Positions 34,630-47,733 of a DNA stretch of 64,000 nt are shown in pieces (the stretch's first letter is position 1; each line of letters begins with the position of its first letter). A program made the translations under genes and the position numbers. The notes below the pieces were generated by a model that did no database searches, was not told the origin of the DNA, and was given only the letters and a program-made list of their open reading frames with translations. The stretch covers positions 2,015,693 to 2,079,692 of the forward strand of contig WBMW01001708.1 of assembly GCA_013396635.1 (NCBI GenBank). The letters are read 5' to 3'. The stretch is from Penelope pileata. Taxonomy: Eukaryota > Chordata > Aves > Galliformes > Cracidae.

Positions 34630-37600
34630 CTTTAGCAGTAGATGAAGTTTAAAATAAATGGTTGCTGCTTTCCAGGAAAAGCACCTCATAGGAAATATAA
34701 AACCTCTTGAATGACAAACCTATATCTACCTTGCTAGCAGGTACCACTTTCCCAAAATATTGATGTTTCTGATCTTTAATCCATCTGTCAGAGGTGATAG
34801 GATATTTTTAAATGGAAAACAGTGCTCCAAGCTATTGGGGGGAAATGGAATAGAGGATGTAAGCAAGATATGTTACCTGTCTTCTGAAAGCTAATGTATC
34901 TTTCTTCACATCACTGCACCTTTGTCCTCTTTTGTTGCCAGATAAAAACAGAATGATTATGAATGTCCCCAAAGACAGCTTGGTAAACATGTACAATAAA
35001 TTAAGTTCTAGATTCTCCCTGCAGGAAAACTCAGGGCAGCATCTGTATGGATCCAGGTACTTCTGCTCCATGAATGTGTCCACAGCTAGTGAGAATGTCG
35101 AGACCTAAAACAGAATAAGGGCTTTTCTTATCTGTAACATTTCAAACCTTTGCATTTTTTAAGGCTCTTCTGCTTGTGTGCACAATCTGTTAAAGACAAG
35201 GTGGTTTTGACTTCTAAAAGAACCTTAGACCATTTAAAACAGAATTGGTGAGACACTGAAGTGAAGGTACCACCTATTCTAAGTTATGGTCAGAGGAAAG
35301 CAAGATGGCAAACAGAAAAGAAGGTTTGGAAAACATGAAGGGAAAGCACAAATGAGTTTATAGCTGGAGGAGGAAGAGGAGGACATACTATCAAGACAAC
35401 TTTGAAACCTTTTTCTGGTAAATAAAGAGAAGTAATTTTTTTTAATGTATACATAAAGTTTAAAGCATTTTCTTGTCTGGTAGTAGGACAATATGAAACC
35501 ATACAAATAAATAGTTCAGAAGAGGACAAATTGATTTTAACTATCCAGATAGTGTCTTTGCGTCTTTTCTTGCACCAAATATCAGAGTTCAGGAAAGACA
35601 GTGAAAGAATAGGTTATGCCAACAGGAGGGATAATTATGTTTTCAGGAAAAGTTACTCTCAGTATCTTCTCAGAGTGAAATGCTTTTGGCTCCATTTTCA
35701 TTTTCTACTTACACAAGTTTTCAATGAATTTACACTCTCTGATTTGCTCTGCTGCCTGCTGAAGGGCACGATCCCAGGCCACAGTGATGGGAGGTACAGA
35801 AAAAGCAAATGATACCTCAATGTATGTGAGATGAAAAGGAAATGCTGTCTTGCTTCCATCTAAAAGAGTTGAACTGTGGTCTTGCAGCTCACCTGTTGCA
35901 GTAGGACATACGTGTTTGTGTTCACTTTCCAGCTCCACGACAGATGTTCTGTGTAATCTCAAAGGGTTTATTCTGGAACATTTCTGGAAATCTATGCTGT
36001 TTAGTAGATCAACTGAGCTCATTTCATCAGTCTTTTCTGGCTGTAAAATCTGTGCCTTGGCTACATACCCTCATACTCCTTTCTCAAACTTCCCTTGGGC
36101 TGCACTATAGGATAGTAAACAGCCATGATTCTTCAAGATGGATTGCTTTTACCTTTATGGATATGACCAAAATTCTCAACAATGGTAAATCTCACTGCAT
36201 AGGAATGAAGTAAAAAGTCACTGAAATGGTTGCAAATCTGCATAGTTTAACAGAAGTAAAGAATTATCCTGGTACAAAAGTAAATATGGGGAAAGAGAAA
36301 AGAAAATAATGTAATTTATTACTAGTAGACAATAGTTTGATGGTGTTTCAGTGGACTAATTTATTTCCAGCCTTGTCTCCTTTGTGATGTTATTTCCACA
36401 TTTGCAGAATGTGTGCAAAATTATGGTAGCTCAGGAAGGTCCCTTTTATGCCCACTGGTCAATGCATTCCAAAGGGCTTTACGATGCAAGATGGCAGGAA
36501 ATCTCCTCTTTGTTGTTCCCAGCAGAAATCAAAGCAGATCTTTAGGAAAACCTGCCCCATCATTGCCCAGTGGGAGACTCCCCATTGATCTTGACTCTTG
36601 TCACACTTTGCTGAAGGCAGTTAATCTTCCACCTCCTTCCCAATGTAAGCTGTCACCAGCTCAGCTATCCTGGTGCCTTCCTGCTTTCCCCATGAATTGG
36701 CTTGTATTTGCTTACCTGGCTCACGGGCCATCGTGGTTCCCAGCTGCTGTTGGAGAATGGCCATGAGAGATCCTTCCACTGATCTCTGAAAATCTTGAAA
36801 TCTGGTATTGTCATGGTATCTGTGACTTTGTCCTTTGATACCCTTGTTTTCTACAGCTTTTCACAGGTTCTTAAAATCTTAACTTTTCCCTTTTATTTCC
36901 CTCCAAGGCAAGATACTTAGTTTCAGGAAGAATCAATTAATGCAGAGACTCTCAGAGTGAGCGTCAGGTGATTATTTTTCATCTTATCCTCAATCTATTA
37001 CTTGAAGAGAAGCTCCTATTCAAGTTACAAATCCTATTAGAAACTCAAAGTTATTTTGAGCATCAGGGCATACTGGCCACTCGTTTTGGCTTTTATGTTT
37101 ACAGACACATGCACACACCGCTGTCCTGGAAACCCACATCCAAATCTCAAGTTGATCCTCATCAAGGCACAAATGGCCTCAGTGCAGGAGAGTAAATTTT
37201 TAAAAGACATTTTGAGGATAAGGTCTTCAGACAATGTTTGTGAACTTCTGAAAGTGGCTGTGTTATTGTGGCTGCTTCATGGTAAAAGAAATGGCCATAT
37301 AGGAAGGGAAAGTTGCACCAAGGTTCTGAACAGAAGATTTCCATGGGCTTTCATTTCTGTTCCTGGGACACAATCCAAAATGGTGAGAGGCAGTCACTAT
37401 TGCATGACCATCTCCATTTTTGGAACTATCCAAGATTGACAGATCAAAGCTCAGGTTTGGCTAGGAGGAGAGAAGATGAATTTAAAATACACACACACAA
37501 AAAGCCTAAAAACCTGGAAGCATTATTATCCTTGAGCTGTAAGTGAGGGGGAAAAGAGGTTTCTACAGCTCAGAAAGGACCTCCATACTTCAGTTGACTG

Positions 37601-38981
37601 TCTGCTAGGCACACATATTAACAAATAAAAACACACAGGATGATATTCTAAAAAGACAATGGATTTATGAGTAAGTGACATATAATCCTCCTATTTATTC
37701 TTAATGAGGTCAGAACATGTTTAAAAATGTTTCCTGAGGTGTCTTTCCAACATGTATTGTATGTGGTTAGATCAACTGATGGTCAATGATAGCTACAATT
37801 TTCCATCCCTTAGTGGCTTTTGGATGTTTAGAGGCACGGGTGGTTCTGAATATTGTGTCTTTTGTGTTGATTCCATGCCAGAAATACTTATATATTGTGC
37901 TTTCCGTGTTGTGTATCCTTGAAAAGCTCAGCCTTGAGCCTTGTCCTCAGGCCACTTTTTGCCCTGCTCTGGAAGAAGGTAGGGAGCTGTCTTCTGGGAG
38001 ACAAAGGGTGCGCTCCTGTTATTTTGTTGATTTTCTGTAGCAAACTGCTCATTGTTGCTTATATTTAGGATGGTGAGGGAGAAGAGTCTCACTTTTCCTG
38101 TCTGTGGACCAATTAAGTCATTTTTGCATGGATTAATTTCTAAGGAGACCCTAAGTTCATCATGTCTCACTGGCCACATACTGAACTTAGAAGTGTTGGT
38201 ACCTGCAAAGAGCTGTGCTGTGAAGCTTGGGCCTGCCTTGAATGGTCTGGTGCTCCTCTTCCTCATGTCTTCTGTCTTTCTATAGACCCTTTGGGATTTG
38301 ACTACACAGGGAGTGTGAGCTTAATTAAAATTAGCTACAAAATAGAAGCAGTTGTAAAGATGCAAAAGATGTTGGAGACACAGCTGGCGAATGTACAGCC
38401 TCAAGTTAAGCTCAATTTAAAGAAAAAAAATGATTTAATTCCACTGAGAGTGTCTACACAAGGGTTTGTACCAGTTTAAGTTAATTGGCTTTAAAAAATG
38501 CTTTTAATTAATCCTGTGTGTTCCTGTAGGTGGACAAAGCCTTGCTTGAAGGCAGCAGAAAGTGGCCATTGTTTTCAAACAGGGATGGTTGTAAGCACTG
38601 AGGCCTCCCTCTCCTCCTCCCATGGGAGGAGCAGGCTGCCCAGCACTGCACCACGACACTGATCCAGATACATGAAGTGTCATAAAACTTCTTGTGTCAC
38701 CTGGGGCGAGCTGCTTAACTTTTCACCCATTTTTTTTCCCAAGAGAAAAAGGGAATAATTGCTAATCTAATTCCCTGGGGTGCCTAAGAATAAATATATT
38801 TAGTGTTATGAGGGGACGAGATACTACAGTGATGGGGACCACGTTAAAGCTATCGCTTCCTATGAGCTGGTTCTAATGATGTAGATTGCTTTGCAGGGTA
38901 GCTACTGGCCATCTATTACTTTTCAGACAATGAAGGCATTAGATGTGTTGCCAGAATGATTACAGTCAAGCTTGTGATGTG
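34630..38981. other. Unique non-coding DNA
   Basis: More than 4 kb with no recognised gene or dispersed repeat. There is a short AC run at 37489-37499. Frames of up to 127 codons (37056-37439, plus) are unrecognised. Composition is ordinary and AT-leaning. Confidence 0.55.
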
Positions 38982-38995
38982 TTTTTTTTTTTTTT
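38982..38995. repeat. Poly-T tract
   Basis: Fourteen T, 41 bp upstream of an A12 run at 39037-39048. Confidence 0.85.
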
Positions 38996-39036
38996 ATGAA
39001 ATTTAAACATTTATGGTGCTTTGCAAAAATAAAGCA

Positions 39037-39048
39037 AAAAAAAAAAAT
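39037..39048. repeat. Poly-A tract after AATAAAGC
   Basis: AAAATAAAGC leads directly into A12. This looks like a polyadenylation signal plus tail, but the signal is only two bases from the A run and no transcript body is visible. Confidence 0.75.
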
Positions 39049-39144
39049 CTACAAACCTATCACCCTTAACATCTTTCAACAGATCTTGTGGTGTTGGATG
39101 GAAAATGAATTTAACAGGATATTACTGTTCTGTTGCAATATTTC

Positions 39145-39156
39145 TGTTGTACAACA
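39145..39156. other. Perfect 12-bp palindrome
   Basis: TGTTGTACAACA is its own reverse complement. It sits between two AATATT words in AT-rich DNA and could be a dimeric protein site or chance. Confidence 0.8.
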
Positions 39157-40360
39157 ATATTATAGTTGGTGTTAAACTTTATTACTAGCCCTGTGATAAA
39201 ATTAGTTCAATATTGACTGCTTTTATAATGTGGTTTTACAATTGCAACATGGGATAATGTGATAATAAGAAAAAAAAAGCAAACATAAACAAAAAAACCC
39301 ACCCTAAACTCAAAGGCATGTAGAGGAGGAAAGGAACAGAAAGTTACATAGGAGGAAGGTACAGGGCTGGGGCTGCATTTTAATGTAGGTTGCTCTGAAA
39401 ATTTCTTCCTGGACCGGCTTGAAGCCAGAGGCAGCCTTTTGATTATGTTATACACAGGCTGATGACTGTCACAGAGAAAAGTGTCAAATGAGGAGCAGGC
39501 AGGAAAGGCAGGCAAGAGGAAGGAAGGAAGGCAACAATTTCACAGCAGTGACTAAGCCTGCTTTGCCCAGAGGTGAATTTAGAGCAACGTCATTGTGCTG
39601 TCATTGGATTCCCAAGGAGCGGAGGCTTCCAAATTTTTTCTTTTTTGAGGTTATTTGTATTCTTAAATTGGGTAAGCTTAACCTCAGAAGGATTTAGGGT
39701 GGAAGTACAAGTCTAAGCAGTGCTGTAGCAGCATAAATATTATGTGGCATTCAGACACCCAACCTGCAACACTATGTCATGTTCAATGAACATCTTCCCT
39801 CCCCTGCTGTGTCATTTGCTGTTTTGTCTACAAAGCTCCTGAGCTCCTTGTGGCAGACATTGCCTTTTATCTCATGTTTCTGCAGAGCTTTGTGCAACAG
39901 GACTTGTACCCTGTTGCTCTTTCTGGTTACTGGGCTAGCAGAGCTTGGAGAGACCAGTTCCAAAATGGGACAGACCAGGCGAGCTCTACTGGAGCCACCT
40001 CTAAGGAGACCGAGATGTGAGGCAGAAAGGCTCAGTTACAACAGCTGAAAATCTACCTCTGGAAGTGGTGACCTCAGATCTGTGTTTAGGGTGTTGTTGT
40101 AGGTGTGTTGTACCCTGTGCCCTGCCATGTCACCATGCTACGCTTATCCTAGGAATCCCCATCCCACAGGCAGCAGTCAGCCCTTGTTGTACCTTGTCAT
40201 AGAGAAAAAGATGAAATCAGAATCGTATCCCAACTAATGTCATGCCACTATATCATCTTTTTTTGGTGAAAGTAGGGATTTTACTTCTGGAGAATGGTGG
40301 CATCTATTGGATGCTGTATTTATTAAAAGTAAGGGTGAATTTATGCAAACCAAAGGGATG
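39157..40360. other. Unique non-coding DNA
   Basis: No gene recognised. It includes an A-rich stretch at 39268-39297 and a short AAGG-type purine repeat at 39515-39531. Confidence 0.5.
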
Positions 40361-40432
40361 TAGAATCACAGAATCATAGTATCATTACAGTTGGAAAAGA
40401 TTTCTAAGATCATCTAGTCCAACCATAAACTG
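40361..40432 (-). mobile_element. CR1 LINE 3' tip
   Basis: Antisense CR1 end: TAGAATCACAGAATCATAG, CATTACAGTTGGAAAAGATT and AAGATCATCTAGTCCAACC. It is 5'-truncated after about 70 bp. It lies 298 bp from the next CR1 in the same orientation, but the two belong to different sequence types and are separate insertions. Confidence 0.9.
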
Positions 40433-40730
40433 ATGTCTGTGCAGAGCTCTTCACACTGATTTCAAAATAAATATTTACTATAAAGCTGACAAGCCCCAAT
40501 GTTTCCTCTGCTTCAGCTTAATCTGTTCTCACGTTGGAGCACATCTCTGGTAAAAGGGAGTGGAAGGTGGAAAGAATATGGAAAATATATTGCATATGTG
40601 ATCAGGAGAAGCAGATTTTCCTAGAAAGGAGAACTGGGAATTGTCAGAAACACTCACAGGGGAGTATAAAATTCTTTGGGTTTTGTGCTGTAAAGATGTG
40701 CTACAGATATGCAGTAGTTTCCAGAAGGAA

Positions 40731-40996
40731 AATAGAATCATAGAATCATAGAAACACTAGGTTGGAAAGGACCTACAAGATCATTTAGTCCAACTGTCCT
40801 CCTATCACCATCCCTACCCACTAAGCTACTAAATCATGTCCCTTAGCACCTCATCCAGCCGCTTCTTGAACAGCGCTAGGGACAGTGAGTCCACCACCTC
40901 CCTAGGCAGGCCATTCCAGTGCCTGACCACTCTTTCAGAGAAAAAGTTTTTCCTCATATCCAATCTAAATCTGTCCTGGCACAACTTGTGGCCATG
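40731..40996 (-). mobile_element. CR1 LINE 3' fragment (youngest-looking copy)
   Basis: The best-preserved CR1 in the window. It begins with the tail repeat ATAGAATCATAGAATCATAG, then GGTTGGAAAGGACCTACAAG and ATCATTTAGTCCAACTGTCC. It continues through CCACCACCTCCCTAGGCAGG, CCATTCCAGTGCCTGACC, GAGAAAAAGTTTTTCC and CTGGCACAACTTGTGGCCAT, where it is 5'-truncated. The antisense of this region corresponds to the end of ORF2 plus the 3' UTR, but stops interrupt the reading frame. Subfamily looks like the CR1-B/F group of galliform birds; this assignment is from memory. Confidence 0.96.
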
Positions 40997-43921
40997 AATA
41001 GAGTTAATGAAAAACCAAATATCAGAGCTTGGAGGCGAAGATCAGACATTCCCAAACTAGCAACACAGCTAATATCTGTCTGTGGAAGCATGGGCAGTGC
41101 TGGCCCTTATCTGATGCACCTTGCGCTGAAATCAGGGCATGCTTTCTCCCAAGCATCAGAGCTCAGTCCTCCAGGTACACACCTGGTATGATACCCAGCT
41201 CCTCATACATGAAAGAGAGGATGGTTTTAAGGACCTGCTCAACAGGTCATCACTAGCAGAATCCAGATCTAAATGAATTGTTTCAGATTGTGGTGGTGCC
41301 AACATGCTTTAGGCTCACTGTAGCTGTCTTGGTTTGCTGTTCCTGGGTATGCAGGCATTTTGTTTTAATTCCAAACCCTGCACCCTTTTCACCAGCTGAC
41401 CCCCAAACCTCTTCTCTCTGAGAGTTTTCCCCCTCCAACCAAGCTGTGCAGGATGTTTGGGATGGTACACAACTTATTTTTGGAGCAAGCTTGTTTGCCT
41501 GTGAGATGCTCAGTCCCATGTAGTGGCTGAACCCACCAGGTGGGCTTTAGCAAGGAGAGGGATCGGGGACAGCACCATTTGGGCAGCACTGCATTCATTG
41601 CAGCATCGTGAGCAGCACTGAAAGGAGAACGTAGCATTGCTTGGGCTGACTTGCTTAAAACTCAGTGACTGAGGGATACATAAGCATGTAGGTTGGAAGG
41701 ATTTAAAATGGGGAATACTTAAAGCCTGCAGTTAAGCTGTCTGCTTATCTATTCTTTTAATGGCCTTGGAAGCTCATGGTACAACTTCCAGATGTGGCTG
41801 GAACTAGATGCTTAAGATACACTGAAATGAGAAAAACTTGTAGTCCTTGGCCCTAGGTGTCTATTTGACTTCTTCTGCAGCACTGTCTGTTGCAGGAAGT
41901 ACAATATAACCCCAGCCAGAGGGCCCCAGTGCCCACTAAGCATGACCCAAGGCAGGCTCTGGGTGCCACCACCTGCCTCCATCTGCCAGAGAGCACCTCC
42001 ATCCCTCACTCTGGTGACCAGAGCCTATCCTTTTTCCCTCCAGATTTCCCCAGAGCCTGGAGCAGGCAGAAGCAGAGCAGGGCTGCCTTACCCTCGGCCC
42101 CAAACGCAGCCACCCCAGGGTGCCCGACCATATCGGGAAGCAAGGCCCTTTCAGGGCTGATTAGGAACACAAAGGGCCATGCCTGGCAATTAGAGCGGCT
42201 GTGGGACTGTGACAAGCATGACTGGAATTTGGAGCAAGCCAGCACTACAATCACTCATGGCTGTAGATTTGGGTTTCAGCACTATGCTTTGAAGTTTGGG
42301 GATTTTTATTTTTTTCTTTTGAGTAAAGATCTATTTATTTTTCCCGCGGCTTTCTCAGGCAATTGTGATGGTACTGAACCAGCGCGTGTTGGAGGGTTTG
42401 CAACAACCAGACCTGGAGTAAACAGCCAGGGCCCAGAAAGGAGCAGTAATCAGAGCACATCCTTTCAGAGCCATCCATTGGGGGAAGCAAATGAAGTGGG
42501 CCCTGCCTTCTGCTGGGACCAGGGAGTGATTGATGCCGCTGCCCTTATGGACCGGGGTGGGAGAACATGAAAGGAGCAGAACAAAAGCCCCGTTACTGCA
42601 GCGGGCATGGGGAAGGCTCCCCTGCTGCTAGACACATCTCTCCCTCTCTAAGTTATTGCAGCCTCCTCATCTTTATCCTCCATCCTCCTTCAGTGCTTTG
42701 ATTCTTCTGCTTTCCATCCAGCCTGGCCCTGGTTTCTTTTTGTAGCTCATTCACAGGTGTTCTTCCTCCCAGAGGTGATGCTTTCATGAGAGAAAAGCCC
42801 TGATAACCTCACATAGACATATTTCTGGCCAATCCTCAAGGTCAGTCCTGCTTTCCCATTTATTTTTCTCTCTCCAGCAACATTAATCCCCCCCTTTCTG
42901 AAGGTGCATAAACACAGGCTTGGCTGAATGTCTACTCTTTGTGATTTGATACTAGTGATGCACTGGTCTCCCAGTTTGTGTGGATCCCAATCTCTCCCTT
43001 CTGAAAATCTCCCATTCTTTATTTACTTATCATGGGTAGGACCATGGGGCTGAGTCACAGAAGCAGGGCGGAGCATGGTTATTTTGGTTTGAAGAGTTTC
43101 TGTCCCTTCCCACTGCAGAGAGAGGTGTGAAGGGGTGAAAAATTATGGTTTTTCTTCCCTAAGCTTCTCAGTTTCGCCGACATTATTCACAGTTCCTGGG
43201 TCCTACTGCTCAGAGCTTTTCTGCCTGCTGTGGCTGAGGGCTCTCAGCCCATCTCCAGTTGTCCCTGGGTATGGCCCAGGGGCATATTGAGGCACCTTGA
43301 CCTCAATATCCAAGCGCAGTTGCAAATATTGTGTGCATCCAGCTAGAGTTCACAGGCTGCAGTGTTTTGGATGCTGTTTTCTCATGGACACCTGGACTTC
43401 CCAAAAAAGGTCATGGACGCACAGAGCTCCGTGCATTCAAACTTTCTGCTGCCTTAGTGGGCCTTTGGCTTGTGATAGTGTGAACCAGTGCTTGTTGTTC
43501 CGTTGCCAAACGTTATTTGACCTGGGAACAAGCACTAGAGCCACCAGCATAGCTTTGCAAGGCTGGAGGAAGGTTTAGTACCCCATGATATCTGAAGTCC
43601 AGTAGCCCCTACCTCTTCCAGTACACAGAGTGGCTCAGTGTGGAGTAGAACATCAACATCTGGCATGTTCTCTGCTGAGTTTTGTGACTGTCCTTACTTT
43701 AATTTGTCCTTTTACATTTTTTTCTATTCAATCACCCCTCCATTATTCACAATCAAGCTAGAAGAGGTTTCTGGTTCTGGCGAGTACAGAATTTTTATTT
43801 CTTCAATCCATATGCCCATGCAACCTCAGCAAAATCTATCTGTATGGAGCAGCATGGTTTGTGTTCTGCACCTCCACAATGAGGCTTTGAGGGTTTTTCT
43901 TCCCCTCTTTGTCTTTCTGTG
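40997..43921. other. Unique non-coding DNA, GC-richer at 41.9-42.6 kb
   Basis: No gene recognised. A 226-codon open frame at 41890-42570 is the longest in the window, but it begins at a TTG and its only methionine is near the C-terminus. Its product resembles no known protein and contains a low-complexity FYFFLL stretch from a T-rich tract, so I do not call it a CDS. Confidence 0.55.
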
Positions 43922-43937
43922 GACACACACACACACA
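43922..43937. repeat. (AC)n microsatellite
   Basis: About eight AC units. Short, but a possible polymorphic marker. Confidence 0.9.
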
Positions 43938-46840
43938 AGGAGAGGGCAAAGGCTAAAACCTCGGAGGGGCTGCTTACAGTTTCATCAATATTTCATGATT
44001 AAGAAGGTGACAGAATTCTGCTTTATTTAATAAGAATATTCCCTAGGTAGGTCCTGTTTTCCCAGCCTGCTCCTGTAATTACAAACTGTTTGTACATTAG
44101 CTGAACAGCTACACTGAATTGCTCCCCTCAACTGTTTTAAATTAAAGGGTTGACTTTTGCCTTGGTCAGACTCTTGCTTTTCCTGCAGACCACTGACATT
44201 TTTCATAGTTGATTATAAATGAATCAGGACGTGAAGAAAAGGAAGCGTGCAAGAGAAACTGGGTGTGAATGGAGGAGATGAATTTCATCCTTCCTGAGCA
44301 CAGAGTGCTCCCAGGAGCATGTGAGCGTTATTCTGTGGTAGCCAAAATGTCAAAAGAGACTTTCCAAATTAAGAGTTGTAATCTGGGAGCAGTAGCACCC
44401 ACCAGCTGGATAGATGTCAGCCTGCAGAGCGGTGAGGAAGGAGTTGTATAAACCACCAGCTTCGGGTCTTTGCAGCAGAAACTCATTGCAGAATTCCACA
44501 GCATTCAGAATAATGGGCCAGAACCTGGCTGGCTTCTTGGGGCTGTCACAAAATATCATCCCAAAAGCACTATGCTCAGTGCTTTGCATGTCACTGTTAT
44601 TTTACAGACAAAGTATTGGGAGCATGGTCCTATTTTGAGTTCCTAGCTGTGAATCTGGAAGGAGATGCAGAACGCTTCCCAGATCTTTGGTCCTTGTGTA
44701 TTCTTGCCACTCAGGCTGTGGAGATGGATGCAACCCCAATGTGAAATGGGGATGGACAGTGTCTGTGGGACCACTGCCAAAGCATAGGAGGGGAAAAGGA
44801 GAGCTTAAACCTCTTTGACACTCCCTCTCTTATCTCAGTAAATTTGTGACAGGTTTAGAAGTGTTTAGTGACTGGGCTCTTTCTGGCTCATCTCCAACTC
44901 GAGATGCTTTAGGGCACGGGATGTGTTAGGTGCAAGCACAGGAGTTCAAGCAAAGGCTTTGACCCCCAAGGAACTCCTCTTGGCAGGACCAAGTCATGGA
45001 CTTGAGAGCCCTAGCAGCCCTTGGGATTACCCTCATAGCATGATATGTTTCACTGGCATCACCAAGGGATGCTGTTAGCTTCGCTTGGGGTGTCACCTTG
45101 GTATCATTTCAGAGGTTCCGCCCAGGCTGTCTGCTTTAGTCCATGCAGTGCAGTCGTGGGTTAAGTGAAGCAGTGCTTGCAGCATGGATGGAGTAAGCAA
45201 ATGGGAAGAGGAGCTGCAGAGAGGTGAGGGGGGATGTGGACAGAATGACTGAGGTGGCTGCTGCTGTCCTGCCTCCAAGTATTCATCTGACTTCTTTGTT
45301 GCAGCCTCGGGAGGGCAAATTCCACAGGAGATCAGCAATTCAGCATGCAGTGGGATCAAAGCAGCCTCATTTCCAGAGTTCGTGTCTGCTGTTTGGATTT
45401 TCTGACAAAGGGACAAAGTTAGGGTTTTCCATCAGCTGGGGCACTGAAAGAGGTGTGTGTTTGTATGTATATCTGTGTGTCTCTGTTTGGCCTCTCTCGA
45501 GTCTAATAGTGGCTGGGGATCTCCATTCTTCCTTCTGCTTGGAGCTCTCTGCACTACCTGGCTGCATATTTTCATGAATCTCAGAGGAACCACTTAGGTT
45601 TTGGAGACCTTCACCTCTTTTGTACTTGGAGGAAAGTGACCACTGGGTTCAAAAGTTATTTGGGATGAAAACAGACAAGCTATGGTTGCATAAACAGTAT
45701 TTGTACATACACACACAAATAAAAAAAAAAAATAAGGCAAAACAAAAAATCAAAATCCAAGCTACAAGTAACTCTTCAAATCACTTTTCAGGGTCACAGC
45801 TCCCAACTTCCCTCCCAACGTGAACTGGAGTGAATTTTACAAAGCTGCTTTTTCCTCCACTAACTCAGTATCTGAATATTTGTAGCTGGAAATGCTCAGT
45901 GAGTGCCATGACCATGTGTTCTGAGTAAAGGAAACATCTGATGTGAACATCACTGCTGATGGACTTTTCCCCCTGAGCACAGCCCATCACAGCCATCCAT
46001 CCATCCCTGGATACTTTTCCCTCAGCCAGCACCACATGGAGTCAGTGTGGTGCAGCGGTAGGATCTGAACAAACAGAAAAAGGATAATCTGTGTCATATA
46101 TCCCAGAGAATATTTCAGACATCCTGAAAACATCTTCTGGGACATAGGGACATCCTATGGCAACCTTGAAAACATGGCCACCCTCTGGGGCAGCACCATG
46201 GGTGGCTTGGAAGAAAGGACAATGTTATGGGCTACAGCTGCCTGCAATTAGCTGGGACTCTGGTGACATGGGTTGAGGTTTCCAGACTCTCTGTGCTGCG
46301 CTTCCCCTTTGGTAAAATGGTGTACTGCTGCCAACCTTCCATGAGGTGCTTTGGGGTTTTCAACTGGGAGGCACCCTGTGAACATTGTGTGCTGTTGGGA
46401 AGAATATGAGGAAGTGTTAAGTGCAGGAGGTGGTTAAAAGAGCAGCTGGGAGTCCTGCTGTCATCTGTGGACAATGATGTTCTGAAAACCTCGTCATCAG
46501 ATGGACACTGATGGCTCTGAAAGCTCCTGCTGAGCAAAAGGGAGAAGCGAGTGACCCTGGGAGGCTGCAAGGCCTCTCTTGTCTGTGGCAAGCCAGGAGT
46601 TAAGTGCAAGTAGAGATAAGGGAAAGTTACTGCTCCCAGCACAGAGACCAAACAACAGGACTGGACAGGAAGATGTGCCATGGGAGGGCAACGCTCAGCC
46701 TTTTTCTGGGAATAGGTTGGACGAGGTATGAATGAGGTTGTCCCCAGAAACTCCATCAGGTGAGCAATCCCACAGACTCTTCAGCTCTTCTCTCGCCCCA
46801 AGGCATGGTTTTGCTTTTAATGGAATAGCCTTGGAGCTAA
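43938..46840. other. Unique non-coding DNA
   Basis: No gene recognised. It contains a degenerate TG-rich stretch at 45451-45484, an A-rich patch at 45719-45753 and a short CATC run at 45994-46006. A 174-codon minus-strand frame (46232-46756) has no recognisable domain. Confidence 0.55.
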
Positions 46841-46868
46841 AGTAATAATAGTAATAACAACAATAATT
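46841..46868. repeat. Degenerate (AAT)n/(AAC)n repeat
   Basis: AGTAATAATAGTAATAACAA with further CAATAA units. It is an imperfect trinucleotide repeat. Confidence 0.8.
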
Positions 46869-47211
46869 ACTGCTTGGCTGCTGCTTAGCCAAGAGCTTAT
46901 GGCTTGAGGTGTTTGTCCTTATTTCAGAGCTAATTCCCCTGTGTTCCTCTGGGTGGATGAACACCTTTTTGGAGGTGGGAGGCAGCCAGGCTCACCAGGA
47001 GCCCCAGGGCAGCCTCTTCCCCATTTGATGGAGATACCCCAAGGAGATCAGAGCCTGCCTGCTGCTGTTTTTAAGGTGGTGTTCCATGTTCCCACCTGTG
47101 GCAGAGCTTCAGCACAGATTTCCAGGCTTATTTTAGACAGATCTGCTAAAAAGGCCATCTTTAGAGTAACTCCAACGTACAGGGCCCCTCTCAAGGTAGA
47201 GATGTAGTGAA

Positions 47212-47267
47212 GAGAAAGGGTGTTTTTTTACGGGTATGTGAGAAAGGGTGTTTTCTTATGGGTATGT
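47212..47267. repeat. 28-bp tandem duplication
   Basis: Two adjacent 28-bp copies begin at 47212 and 47240, each starting GAGAAAGGGTGTTTT and ending GGGTATGT. They differ at two positions, both T/C transitions. No further copy is present. Confidence 0.95.
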
Positions 47268-47733
47268 GTGATCATTCAAACGAAATAAGGAAGAGTAAAA
47301 AATGTGTATGCTTTGGGAAGTATTCACATAGTTCTTTTGGAGGCCAAGTCCCCTCCAGGGCAGGGGAAGAACAATGAAGACTGGAGGCCGTTTTGCAATG
47401 GCCAGATAAGGGACCTCCAGTTTAGTTAGGCTGATGAGCCCCAGGGAGGAACAGCTGGGCCTCATGCACCCACCCGAGCCCCAGGACATTGTGTAGAGGC
47501 ATGAGGAAACCTGGGAGCGTCTGTCAGAAGCTTTCCATTTTTCTGATTTTGAAATACCAGGCATCTCTAGAGCTTTTAGAAAGACTGTCTAGCCAGGAAG
47601 GGAGAAGTCCTATGTTGTTTTTCCTTATAAAGACAATACAGCACAGTTGGGTCTCATACAGTTTGCATCCAGCTCTGAAGCTCTGTTTATGCTGGTGACT
47701 ATGTTTATTGCACTGGGAAAACCCCCTAAAACG

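Noticed and set aside
39025..39048. AATAAAGC plus A12 as a retroposed mRNA 3' end
   Set aside because: The signal is only two bases from the A run instead of 10-30, and no transcript body is recognisable.
41890..42570. 226-codon open frame, the longest in the window
   Set aside because: It starts at TTG, has no ATG until near the end, includes residues from a T-rich low-complexity tract, and matches no known protein. By rough estimate one frame of this length is not surprising in 64 kb read in six frames, particularly in a GC-richer patch.
46042..46072. TGTGGTGCAGCGGTAGGATC as a SINE head
   Set aside because: It slightly resembles a MIR 5' end, but the match is short and no core follows.
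46232..46756. 174-codon minus-strand ATG frame
   Set aside because: No recognisable domain, signal peptide or membrane segment. The region shows no codon-like composition that I could see, and overlapping frames lie on both strands.
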